The notes under the pieces: model-generated | Database searches by the model: none | Told to the model about the DNA's origin: nothing | Seen by the model: only the letters and a program-made list of their open reading frames with translations | Part shown: one piece after another, positions 36,401 through 48,027 of the stretch | Position numbering within the stretch: position 1 is the stretch's first letter | Layout: every line of letters begins with the position of its first letter | Assembly (NCBI GenBank): GCA_026874595.1 | Contig: CM049309.1 | Coordinates: forward strand, 95,378,723-95,442,722 | Direction of reading: 5' to 3' | DNA: 64,000 nt | Origin: Sipunculus nudus | Lineage: Eukaryota > Annelida > Sipuncula > Golfingiida > Sipunculidae | Position numbers and translations under genes: made by a program

Positions 36401-39400
36401 AGGGTAATATGAAGTCCATACCCAGACAAATCTGATGATGTTAATGGATCATGTTTATATATAGACGTGTGGAGGATCACACCCTGCAGGGTAATATGAC
36501 GTCCATACCGTGACAAATCTAATGATGTTAATGGATCATGTTTATATATAGACATGTGGAGGATACCACCCTGCAGTGTAATATGGCGTTCATGACACGT
36601 GGAGGATCACAGCCTGCAGGGTAATATGGCGTCCATGACACGTGGAGGATCACACCCTGCAGGGTAATATGACGTCCATGACACGTGGAGGATCACACCC
36701 TGCAGGGTAATATGGCGTCAATGGCACGTGGAGGATACCACCCTGCAGGGTAATATGACGTCCATACCCAGACAAATCTGATGATGTTTATGGATCGTGT
36801 TTATATATAGACATCTGGAGGATACCACCCTGCAGGGTAATATGGCGTCCATGACACCTGGAGGATCACACCCTGCAGTGTAATATGGCGTCCATGACAC
36901 GTGGAGGATCACACCCTGCAGGGTAATATGACGTACATGACACGCGGAGGATCACACCCTGCAGGGTAATATGGCGTCAATGGCACGTTGAGGATACCAC
37001 CCTGCAGGGTAATATGACATCCATACCCAGACAAATCTAATGATGTTAATGGATATTGTTTATATATAGACATGTGGAGGATACCACCCTGCAGGGTAAT
37101 ACGGCGTCCATGACACGTGGCGGATCACAACCTGCAGGGTAATATAACGTGCATTACCAGACAAAACTGATGGTATTAATTTATATATTGACACGTGGAG
37201 GATCACACCCTTCAGGGTAATATGGCGTCCATGACACGTGGAGGATCACACCCTGCAGGGTAATATGACATACATGACACGTGGACGATACCACCCTGCA
37301 GGGTAATATGGTGTCCATTACAGGTGGAGGATCACACCCGGCAGTGAAATATGACGTACATGACACGTGGAGGATACCCCATCGCAGGGTAAGATGACGT
37401 ACATGAAACGTGGAGGATCACCCCCTGCAGGGTAATATGACGTCCATACCCAGACAAATCTGATGATGTTAATGGATCATGTTTATATATAGACACGTTG
37501 AGGATCACACCCTGCAGGGTAATATGAGGTACATGGCACGTGGAGGATACCACCCTGCAGGGTAACATGGCGTCCATGACACGTGGAGGATCACAGCCTG
37601 CAGGGTAATATGACGTACATGACACGTGGAGGATCACACCCTGCAGGGTAATATGCTGTACATGACACGTGGAGGATACCACCCTGCAGGGTAATATGAC
37701 GTACATGACACGTGGAGGATCACACCCTGCAGGGTAATATGACGTCCATGACACGTGGAGGATCACAGCCTGCAGGGTCATATGACGTACATGACACGTG
37801 GAGGATCACACCCTGTAGGTTAATATGACGTCCATACCCAGACAAATCTGATGATGTTAATGGATCATGTTTATATATAGACATGGAGGATACCACCCTG
37901 TAGGGTAATATGGCGTCCATGACACGTGGAGGATCACACCCTGCAGGGTAATATGACGTCCATGACACGTGGAGGATCACAGCCTGCAGGGTAATATGAC
38001 GTACATGACACGTGGAGGATCACAGCCTGCAGGGTAATATGACGTCCATGACACGTGGAGAATCACACCCTGCAGGGTAATATCACGTCCATACCCAAAC
38101 AAAACTGATGATGTTAATGGATCATGTTTATGTATAGACATGTGGAGGATACCACCCTGCAGGGTAATATGGCGTCCATGACACGTGGTGGATCACAGCC
38201 TGCAGGGTAATATGACGTACATGACACGTGGAGGATCACAACCTGCAGGGTAATATAACGTCCATACCCAGACAAATCTGATGATGTTAATGGATCATGT
38301 TTATATATAGACATGTGGAGGATAACACCCTGCAGGGTAATATGGCGTCCATGACACGTGGAGGATCACACCCTGCAGGGTAATATGACGTCCACACCCT
38401 GACAAATCTGATGATTTAATGGATCATGTTTATATATAGACATGTGGAGGATACCACCCTGCAGGGTAATATGGCGTCAATGACACGTGGAGGATCACAC
38501 CCTGTAGGTTAATATGACGTCCATAACCAGATAAATCTGATGATGTTAATGGATCATGTTTATATATAGACATGTGGAGGATACCACCCTGCAGGGTAAT
38601 ATGGCGTCCATGAAACGTGGTGGATCACAGCCTGCAGGGTAATATGACGTACATGACACGTGGAGGATCACAGCCTGCAGGGTAATATGACGTCCATACC
38701 CAGACAAATCTGATGATGTTAATGGATCATGTTTATATATAGACATGTGGAGGATAACACCCTGCAGGGTAATATGGCGTCCATGACAGGTGGAGGATCA
38801 CACCCTGCAGGGTAATATGACGTCCACACCCTGACAAATCTGATGATTTAATGGATCATGTTTATATATAGACATGTGGAGGATACCACCCTGCAGGGTA
38901 ATATGGCGTCAATGACACGTGGAGGATCACACCCTGTAGGTTAATATGACGTCCATAACCAGATAAATCTGATGATGTTAATGGATCATGTTTATATATA
39001 GACATGTGGAGGATACCACCCTGCAGGGTAATATGGCGTCCATGGAACGTGGTGGATCACAGCCTGCAGGGTAATATGACGTACATGACACGTGGAGGAT
39101 CACAGCCTGCAGGGTAATATGACGTCCATACCCAGACAAATCTGATGATGTTAATGGATCATGTTTATATATAGACATGTGGAGGATAACACCCTGCAGG
39201 GTAATATGGCGTCCATGACAGGTGGAGGATCACACCCTGCAGGGTAATATGACGTCCACACCCTGACAAATCTGATGATGTTAATGGATCATGTTTATAT
39301 ATAGACATGTGGAGGATACCACCCTGCAGGGTAATATGGCGTCCATGACACGTGGAGGATCACACCCTGTAGGTTAATATGACGTCCATACCCAGACAAA

Positions 39401-39742
39401 TCTGATGATGTTAATGGATCATGTTTATATATAGACATGTGGAGGATACCACCCTGCAGGGTAATATGGCGTCCATGACACGTGGAGTATCACAGCCTGC
39501 AGGGTAATATGACGTACATGACACGTGGAGGATCACACCCTGCAGGGTAATATGACGTACATGACACGTGGAGGATCACACCCTGCAGGGTAATATGGCG
39601 TACATGACACGTGGAGGATCACATCCTGCATGGTAATATGGCGTCAATACCTAGAAAAAACTGATTGTGTTAATTAATATATATAGACACGTGGATGGTC
39701 ACACCCTGCAGAGTAATATAGCTTTCATACCCAGACAATTCC
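27489..39742 (+). repeat. 12-kb satellite, 43-bp unit with an 87-bp long form
   Basis: The basic 43-bp unit is CACGTGGAGGATCACACC, CTGCAGGGTAATATGRCGT and MCATGA. A second form inserts about 44 bp (CCCAGACAAATCTGATGATG, TTAATGGATCATG, TTTATATATAG), giving 87 bp. Almost every unit holds CACGTG and CTGCAG. Local subfamilies exist, such as the ATATGCTGTACATGAC block at about 31080-31380, seen again at about 34040-34640. Blocks of about 3.3-3.6 kb are duplicated (for example 31580-31831 with 35136-35387, offset 3556). Since 43 is not a multiple of three, the minus strand reads as a 43-residue pseudo-repeat over three units; these frames are not genes. Confidence 0.97.
38110..39405 (+). repeat. 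432-bp higher-order repeat, three copies
   Basis: Within the 43/87-bp satellite, a block of short and long units recurs at 432-bp spacing (starts near 38110, 38542 and 38974). The last two copies are almost identical, down to rare variants such as CACACCCTGACAAATC and ATAACCAGATAAATC. This is the most recently amplified part of the array. Confidence 0.88.
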
Positions 39743-40810
39743 TTACCTCGCAACTAATTTTTTGCCAGGCCTCGGAAATTGCGTGTCGGGAAGGATGCCA
39801 AGTATGTTTTAAGGCTCCTTTTCTCGTATTTTCCCCATAAACCTGAATGATTCTAATATTTGGGGGAAGTTTTCGTGAACGATCCATCTTACAGAAACTA
39901 CCCCAGTGTACTCAGCGGTTGAATTCGGCCCATGCATGGAAACCCTTTCTGGATGAACCTGGTCGAAGTCGCGCACCTGACCAAAGACAAGAGCGGGCAA
40001 TATGCAGATACATGTAAAAAAAGGGTCAACATGCAGTTAACACGAAGACGATCAGTTAATGTTTTGGTTGGAGGCATAAAAAATCTTAACTTTAGGTCAG
40101 GCAAACGTATTCCAAATCTCAGTATATAATCATATAACACAATTGCCTATGAAAAAAAAATATTATTATAGATTTTACATAAAATGAACCCAATTCCTGG
40201 AGGAAAGATATTTTTTTCTGTTCATATATTCCAGACAAAAAACATGAGGTTGGGTGATTTGTTTAAAAACTATTAGCACATCTATGAGCACTGTCAACTC
40301 TGCAGTGACGTCACACTCAGAGAAATCCCCTGTGACTTAAAATTCTAGATCTCATCAAAAGCCTAGTATTTCTCACACTGTCAGCTCCAAATTTCAGAGA
40401 GGAATAAAAACAACATGTATTAATATATTTAAGTTATTGCTAAATTTTGGCTGTGACGTCACACTTTGCACCAGCCAGTCACATCAGGGCCCAGTCTCCG
40501 TTCTGGATGAAATCCATACACATAGCATTGCCACGTGTTATTACGCTACGAAACCGGTTTGATTTGTACACATTCAGCATATTCTCAGAAACAAGTTTTT
40601 CAAATATTTGGGTCGAGTGTTATATCTGTGACCAAACTATGACATGCTGTACAACTTCTGATTTGAGGCCGAGTGGACCCCACTTTACCCTGGTCAGATG
40701 TGAGATAATGATTTGTTCTTCTTTCTTTGTACAAGTACAACAAACTCTGGATTCGAATTATTTGTCGAAGAAGGGAAAAAATCAGGGATTATAGACGTAT
40801 TATTGTAATT
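39743..40810. other. Low-copy spacer, no gene recognised
   Basis: Non-repetitive DNA. Two TGACGTCACAC palindromic sites (about 40306 and 40454; CRE-type core TGACGTCA) lie about 150 bp apart. Open frames of 60-115 codons occur on both strands, overlap one another and show no recognisable domain. Confidence 0.5.
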
Positions 40811-41792
40811 AAGCCCCATTCACATGCAGACATTAACTTATATATTATATACATTAATATACATATATATTCTGTAGTCAGAGAGTATGAATACTTAGGA
40901 TTTTTATTTCAAATCTGGTAATCTTATAAACATACTGCTTTATTTTAAAAATATATGTATTTAACTTAATTAACTTGGCGATTTCTTGATAGATATTGTG
41001 ATCATCACATTCCATTTTCAACATAAACATGCTCCAAAACACATTTATTTAAATGTTTGGTATACATTGAAAGGAATAATTGTTACCAATAAATTGTAGA
41101 TTTTATGTGAAATCATAATTTTTTAAAGAAAAAATTCAGACATTTGCTTTACAAATATTTTTGAAAGATTCTCAGGGGCACACTGAATCTTCAACAGATA
41201 TGATTAGTTTTGATTTGTTTATTTCCAGTTCACAATAATCATTTAATGGATTCAGCGTACCATCGAAGAAGTGAATATATATATGTCAGTTGAACTATTT
41301 GTTAAAACTAGTGGGGTAAATTTGTGAATGCTCGCCATATATATATACAGCAGTTACAACAGCCATGGTGAAACAGCAGACATTATGAAAGCATAGGAGG
41401 TTAATACCTCGGGACAGGCATTTTAAATTTTCAAAATGTTCAACTTTGTTGGGAATTCACATCTGAAGTACTCATATATCCATAAAGGATTCTTGTAGAT
41501 GAGAAATGGAACATATTATTCCGTTTCAGTAAGTTTCCTGTAAGAACTAAATTTTGCTTTAATAGTTTCATCTTACAGAAAATGTCACATTTGAGCTTTG
41601 GGTCCATGGGCCATTGTTCAATTCATATTAGGTGTTTATATGTCAATTTGCATGCAGGACCTTAATCATGACATCATGCATGTCATGTGAACACAAAATT
41701 AATATACTCCAAGGGGTATTTAACTTACAGACGTAAATTTACTCCGTATGCAAAATTATAACATGAGTAATGTCTGCATGTGAATGGGGCTT
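40811..41792. mobile_element. Candidate non-autonomous DNA transposon with 25-bp terminal inverted repeats
   Basis: The 25 bases at 40811-40835 (AAGCCCCATTCACATGCAGA and five more) are an exact reverse complement of those at 41768-41792. The arms enclose 932 bp of AT-rich, non-coding sequence. A perfect 25-bp inverted pair at this spacing is not expected by chance. No clear target-site duplication is seen (TT on both sides is too short to count), and no transposase frame exists, so it would be a MITE-like or solo-TIR element. Confidence 0.6.
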
Positions 41793-42088
41793 TTAAAAGT
41801 TACTTACAACAAAGAGAAAGAAGACTTGTTTGGAAACCGGAAACGAGTGATTCAAACTTTTATATGCCTCACGCTAGGTGGCCCTTTAATAAATGACATG
41901 TTGACCTGAAACCTGATAAAAAAATAATACAACAAATCTCAAAAGAGATAATACTGATCGAAACACTTAGCCGAAACACACAATCTTTTGTCAGGATTTG
42001 CCTTCCAATGTCCAGGCACGAAATGTAAATTTATATTTTCGTCATATATTGTCACATAGAAAGAACCAGACGAACCATTATAACCTAC
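41793..42088. other. Low-copy spacer
   Basis: No gene, repeat or structured element is seen. Confidence 0.5.
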
Positions 42089-42310
42089 GTTATCCTACGG
42101 GATACTGGCCGCTAACAAAAGCATGTATCCCACGGGATACTGGCCGCTAACACAAGCGTGTATCCAGCGGGATACTGGCCGCTAAGACAAGCGTGTATCC
42201 CACGGGATATTGGCCGCTAACACAAGCGTGTATCCCACGGGATACTGGCCACAAACACAAGTGCGTATCCCACGGGATACTGACCGCTTATATAAGCATG
42301 TATCACAGGG
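42089..42310 (+). repeat. 35-bp minisatellite
   Basis: About six units of 35 bp built on TATCCCACGGGATACTGGCC and GCTAACACAAGCGTG. Each unit contains the near-palindrome TATCCCACGGGATA, so single strands could form a short hairpin in every unit. The last unit is diverged. Confidence 0.93.
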
Positions 42311-42336
42311 GTAATGTGATTAACTCTATACTCGTT

Positions 42337-42373
42337 GAGCGGTCTAGGTTTGGGACCTCCACCTAGCCGCTCC
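42337..42373. other. Strong imperfect hairpin
   Basis: GAGCGGTCTAGGT pairs with ACCTAGCCGCTC, 12 bp with one bulged T, around an 11-base loop (TTGGGACCTCC). It lies just after the 35-bp minisatellite. No tRNA or known small RNA fold is recognised. Confidence 0.5.
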
Positions 42374-43159
42374 TTAAGCTAGAATATTTATCATATATAT
42401 ATATATATATACATAAGAGCATGTATCCCACGGACTATGTGAACGACAACCACCAATCATATGAACACCTTATTATATAAAAACTATCGCCAACAAACCT
42501 TTCCCTAACTAAATATTCACTGGCATATGATTAATTACAAACTGTGCGGAATTTTGCGTGTAATTAAACGTGTGGGCAAGTCACGCCCCTTTTGTCCGAT
42601 GAGCAAGTGTTGGGTTTCTTGTGAGGGAAGGGATTTCATGTAAATCACACGTGAATTGCCCCCCTGCCGCGATCAAGACATGCCAACACCATTGGCTGGA
42701 TGAAAGGTTTCACACCGGAAGTTGTATATGTCAAACACAAGGTGTGAAAAGGTATCGGTTAAACTGGTGTCGAGCCTTGAGGGGTCAGTCACTTATCACG
42801 TGTGAGTGCACCGAATGACCCTTGTCTAATCTTGTACAAGTCTAAATCTGTGGTCTGGCCAACGTACTATGTCCGACTCTTGTCCTTACTATAGATATCT
42901 TCTCAGCCGGAGGAGACTGCAGATGCCCACACCATTAAGTTTTCTACGCGATCTAAATATCTTCCTGTTAAGTGCTGAACATGATAACACCCACCACCCC
43001 GTCTTTGCATTTACAATGAAATCCGAAGGTTGGCCTTGAACAAATGTGTTCCCTCTAGATACAACATTTATGCAATTATGTAAATTTCGGGATATTTCGT
43101 GTATTCCTACACTTTCCTTCTGAGAGGGTTTTTAGAATTTTATAATACCAAAAGGGCAC

Positions 43160-43220
<61 letters not shown>

Positions 43221-43276
43221 CATCGTTTATTTATATATGTCACATAGAGTTAATGTCAGTCCAGCAACCCAACCTG
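42374..43276. other. Low-copy spacer upstream of the candidate promoter
   Basis: Contains short (AT)n tracts at 42393-42411 and 43164-43218. Open frames of about 60 codons have no recognisable domain. Confidence 0.5.
43164..43218. repeat. (TA)n microsatellite
   Basis: About 55 bp of uninterrupted alternating AT, ending some 60 bp before the TATA box candidate. Confidence 0.96.
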
Positions 43277-43284
43277 TATAAATA
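43277..43284 (+). promoter_or_regulatory. Candidate TATA box
   Basis: TATAAATA followed by AGCCGG is a strong TATA-box context. About 30 bp downstream lies GTCCATTATT (43303 onwards), a passable initiator. The following 290 bp is richer in GC than the surroundings and ends in a consensus splice donor. The call rests on this arrangement, not on any one motif. Confidence 0.45.
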
Positions 43285-43306
43285 AGCCGGTCCATCTGGC
43301 CAGTCC

Positions 43307-43600
43307 ATTATTGTGATACATCGTAGGTGACTTTAGTCTTGTCTCCTTTCGCCCGGCCCTGGTTTAGAGAGGAACATCTGTGTGGTGTGTGATTCAGGTG
43401 ATACGTGATGCTGTCAGTAATCAGGCCAGACTCAGTGCTGGTGGCTCTACAAGTGTCGGGACACTCAGCCGAGCAGTGCTGGCTTCACTCACACCCTACT
43501 GAAACAGCGCTGACCCAGTCGTGAACACATCTCTGTGGTAACATAACGGACTGTCCAGTCGTCACGCGATAAGGATAAGGCACGGGTCACAGTTTTACAG
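43307..43600 (+). other. Candidate non-coding first exon (5'UTR)
   Basis: From the predicted start near 43307 to 43600 the sequence is GC-richer and free of repeats. It ends in TTTTACAG followed by GTATGT at 43601, an excellent 5' splice site. It has no long frame. The next strong acceptor before a real coding exon is at 62326, where the LRR-Ig gene begins with only 42 bp of leader. A spliced 5'UTR exon is common for single-exon LRR ectodomain genes. The link across 18.7 kb is inference; this exon could instead belong to another transcript. Confidence 0.4.
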
Positions 43601-45593
43601 GTATGTCACGTGTTACTTTTACTGTCACTTTAACATTTGAGGGAAGATGAGAAGAATTTTATCATCCATTTCTGTGTTCAAACATAGTCCCAGAGAGCTG
43701 TGTCATGCAATATATGCCGTCGGTATACCATAACAATAATTTTTATCTGGATTTTTATATGAAATTAAATTTTAGGTTTGATCACATCCCTAATATTTAC
43801 TTATCTTAGCACCACACTATATTGACCGTTAAAACCGGCGGCTGACCTCTGCTGTTTGTGCCGTGTTTATGTCCATGATGTTACTAACCACATGTACAAG
43901 ATCAAACTACCGGTACGTTTTTTAACTAATACAAAGGCTATGATTTCTACTGACCTTTTCTGTTTTCACCAACGATGTGAAATACACAACCAGTTAAAAA
44001 GTCTGTGTTTACATACTGCAAAGAGTCTGAGATGAAAGATTAAAAAATGAACTTATTTGACATGATAAAAATATAAAATCTTTATTGAAACGCGGGTATA
44101 TATATCTTATAAAATAAAAAAAAATAATAATATTTATGCATTCATTAATTACATATCATACGTTCACAACGAATAATCAAAACAACCATATATTATTTTT
44201 TTCAGGCTAAATTTAACATTCAGTTCAACTTAAAATAAAGCAGGCGATGTCACGTAATGATAAAACGTGTCTTGCTTGGTTTAGTACGTTGAGGTATAAC
44301 GCACGTGACGTGGCGAGCGTGATGCGGAATAATGTCACTACCACCAAACCCCTTAGTTCGTCACGTCTGTTGTCCTGAATGGGGTGTGTATGAAAGTTAT
44401 TTAGGTGTTAATATTCAGTTCCCGGGGTTTAATATATACGGTAATAAGAAGTCTGTATAGGCCCTGCCCATTCATCCCACCATCCAATATACATGAATGA
44501 TCAATGAAGATTAACTCACGGACTATGGCCGGCTGGACTTACAGCTTTGACAGCGCTTTTAATTGACATCCGTAGCCAAATAACTGCTATCATATTAAAA
44601 ATGTCATCATGGTCGCCAATGCAATAAGGCATGAACAGTTATAAAATCATGCGGGGTCGTCGTCTGACTATGAGAAATAATGCTTGAATTAAATATTCGG
44701 ACTGCTTTACGTCCCATTAAATCACGAGTGCATGAAAAAAATTAATCGGATAAGAGCTGACTATGGTTATTTTGGTAACAAATACGTGACTTATACGATA
44801 TTCAAATACATGTAATCGTTCAGTTTCATGATAATATTAATATATGCACAGCGGCAGTGGTTTTTGAAAGTCATTTCATGTGACTTGAAATAACCCAGAC
44901 ATCTGGCGTCACACGTCGCTTAATCACATTTTCTTTTCTCTGTTCGCCGTTAGTAGAGGTTGCCAGTCTTTTAAGTACAAGTGTATGCTACCCATGGCAA
45001 CGTCATAAGCAGAGTTTACAACTTTCCATCCTGGCTTGTTTCAGATAAGACATCGGCGCTATCAAATTCTATCCAGGGGCTTCGTTTTCTTTCCCATGAA
45101 ACGTTAGATAAAATAAGCAAGTTGTATGTGTTTGTGTAATTTTCAGAGTCAATGCACGCATGTGTCCATTTTTGTCAGCTGTACGGTTGAAGGTGATGAG
45201 TGAACGTTCAGTTAAATTGACTATTAAATATTTGAATTGCCGATTTGCTCTTTGCTTTTGAATGAGCGAACTATATGTATAATATGCTTTTGTCATCGTC
45301 AAATGATCACAGTTTCTTGTCACGGCGATCGTTAGCGCAAATATTCTAAGTCTTTTCGTATGGATTGTTTAAGAGCACGAAGGATCAAATTATTTTGTTA
45401 GCAAAAATAATGCAATATTTTTGTTATGAAGGTCCAGGACACAGATCATAAGATTTTGTAATTACCTGTGCAAATTTTGTAGTTACCTGTGCAAAAAATC
45501 GTTTAAAATTCTTGTTACGGAAAATATGGGCGACAGGTTCTCATGTTACGGATATTGTGAGACCACGATTAAAGATTAAAATGAGATTCTCCT
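43601..45593. other. Probable intron, low-copy
   Basis: AT-rich DNA with no recognised gene. Decayed forms of the following minisatellite can be made out from about 45420 (TTGTTATGAAGGTCCAGGAC). The open frame at 45069-45323 (minus) has no recognisable domain. Confidence 0.5.
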
Positions 45594-47180
45594 GTTTTGA
45601 AGAACGTGAGCACCGACGTCCATCTTTTATGTCTTTTGTTATGAAGATCGTGGGCACAGAAGCTCATCTTTTATGTCCTTGTTATGAAGAACGTGAGCAC
45701 AGATGTTCATCTTTTATGTCTTTTGTTATGAAGATCGTGGGCACAGAAGTTCATCTTTTATGTCCTTGTTATGAAGAACGTGAGCACAGGCGTCCATCTT
45801 TTATATCTTTTGTTATGAAGAACGTCAGCACAGACGTTCATTTTTTTATGTCCTTGTTATGAAGAACGTCAGCACAGACGTCCATCTTTTATATCCTTGT
45901 TATGAAGAACGTCAGCACAGATGTTCATCTTTTATATCTTTTGTTTTGAAGATCGTGGGCACAGAAGTTTATCTTTTATGTCCTTGTTATGAAGAACGTC
46001 AGCACAGACGTCCATCTTTGATATCTTTTGTTATGAAGAACGTCAGCACAGACGTCCATCTTTTATGTCTTTTGTTATGAAGATCGTGGGCACAGAAGTT
46101 CATCTTTTATGTCCTTGTTATGAAGAACGTGAGCACAGATGTTCATCTTTTATAGCTTTTGTTATGAAGATCGTGGGCACAGAAGTTCATCTATTATGTC
46201 CTTGTTATGAAGAACGTCAGCACAGACGTCCATCTTTTATATCTTTTGTTATGAAGAACGTCAGCACAGATGTTCATCTTTTATGTCTTTTGTTATAGAG
46301 ATCGTGGGCACAGAAGTTCATCTTTTATGTCCTTGTTATGAAGAACGTGAGCACAGATGTTCATCTTTTATGTCTTTTGTTATGAAGATCGTGGGCACAG
46401 ACGTTCATCTTTTATGTCCTTGTTATGAAGATCGTGGGCACAGACGTTCATCTTTTATGTCCTTGTTATGAAGAACGTGAGCACAGATGTTCATCTTTTA
46501 TGTCCTTGTTATGAAGATCGTGGGCACAGAAGTTCATCTTTTATGTCCTTGTTATGAAGATCGTGGGCACAGACGTTCATCTTTTATGTCCTTGTTATGA
46601 AGAACGTGAGCACAGATGTTCATCTTTTATGTCCTTGTTATGAAGATCGTGGGCACAGAAGTTCATCTTTTATGTCCTTGTTATGAAGAACGTGAGCACA
46701 GATGTTCATCTTTTATATCTTTTGTTATGAAGATCGTGGGCACAGAAGTTCATCTTTTATGTCCTTGTTATGATGAACGTCAGCACAGACGTCCATCTTT
46801 TATATCTTTTGTTATGAAGAACGTCAGCACAGACGTTCATCTTTTATATCTTTTGTTATGAAGAACGTCAGCACAGACGTCCATCTTTTATGTCCTTGTT
46901 ATGAAGAACGTGAGCACAGATGTTCATCTTTTATGTCTTTTGTTATAAAGATCGTGGGCACAGAAGTTCATCTTTTATGTCCTTGTTATGAAGAAGTGAG
47001 CACAGATGTTCATCTTTTATGTCTTTTGTTATGAAGATCGTGGGCACAGACGTACATCTTTTATGTCCTTGTTATGAAGAACGTGAGCACAGATGTTCAT
47101 CTTTTATGTCTTTTGTTATGAAGATCGTGGGCACAGACGTTCATCTTTTATGTCTTTTGTTAGATAGATGGCACGTTGGC
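45594..47180 (+). repeat. 43/44-bp minisatellite
   Basis: Two unit types alternate: GAAGATCGTGGGCACAGAAG with TTCATCTTTTATGTCCTTG and TTAT (43 bp), and GAAGAACGTGAGCACAGATG with TTCATCTTTTATGTCTTTTG and TTAT (44 bp). A third flavour has AACGTCAGCACAGACGTCC. Mixed 43/44-bp lengths make the frame slip, and the open plus-strand frames here (SFVMKIVGTEVHLLCPCYEE) are artefacts. Degenerate units trail to about 47270. Confidence 0.95.
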
Positions 47181-47910
47181 ACAGACGTTCAACTTTTCTC
47201 TCTTTTATTTCGAAGTTTGTGGGCACAGAGGTTCAATCTTCTCTCTTTTATTCGGGAAATCGTCAGCACTCATCATGGTATCAGTGAGGCATTTTCGATT
47301 TGAGAAGGGCCGTTGACTATGAATAACCAGACAAGCATGACGTTCCACGCATAGTTTCATACATACCTCAGCTCGTGAGGGGCATTACGTCTGCTTAATA
47401 ACTACTGGTGACAACTAAAAATATAAGGCCACTTGGGAGATATATCAGCTAAAACGAAAATCCGCCGAAAAATTACTAATCAAAATATTTTTCGTGCCTA
47501 TTGCATCTGAACACGAGCTTTCGGGAGTGGGTCATTATTTATGGTATAAATAATACACATAACTAGAGAGCTGGGTTCTGTCAGTCCCTGTACAGAAAGC
47601 GAAGTACATGGCAGGTCACCATGATTCAGGTAGCATACGGGGGTGATGACTGCTGGAAGTGGCTGCAATCTGTCCGGATATTACAGGTCACCAGCACATA
47701 CTACACTAATAAAATGACAAGTCTCTAGAAGTCTCGAGGGAAAGGCAGAGGTGGCTCCAGTAATGCTGAAAGTAAACTTTCAATTAATGTAGCCTAATGC
47801 AAAAATTTGGCGGTTTTGCTGCGGAGGTGGAAAGTTCTGGAAATGGAAATCAAGCAAAGTGGAGGTAAACTTAAATTAAATAAATTGCTGGGGCTTAAAG
47901 GGAGGTATGG
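47181..47910. other. Probable intron, low-copy
   Basis: Apart from decayed minisatellite units up to about 47270, nothing is recognised. Confidence 0.5.
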
Positions 47911-48027
47911 ATCCATAGACGTGAACTATGCGTTTATCCTCCATAGACGTGAACCATGCGTTCATCCTCCATAGACGTGAACCATGAGTTCATCCTCCAT
48001 AGACGTGAACCATGCATTCACCCTCCG
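47911..48027 (+). repeat. 28-bp minisatellite
   Basis: Four units of 28 bp, CCATAGACGTGAACCATGCG and TTCATCCT, with a few substitutions. Confidence 0.93.

Noticed and set aside
27552..39178. Dozens of minus-strand frames encoding YYPAGCDPPRVM-type repeats
   Set aside because: They arise from three 43-bp units read in three phases; frame lengths follow unit indels rather than any protein constraint.
42337..42373. tRNA-like or snRNA-like fold
   Set aside because: Only a single stem-loop; no cloverleaf, no internal promoter boxes and no acceptor stem.
45512..47303. Plus-strand frames with SFVMKIVGTEVHLLCPCYEE repeats
   Set aside because: Product of the 43/44-bp minisatellite; the frame slips with unit length and there is no start or splice context.
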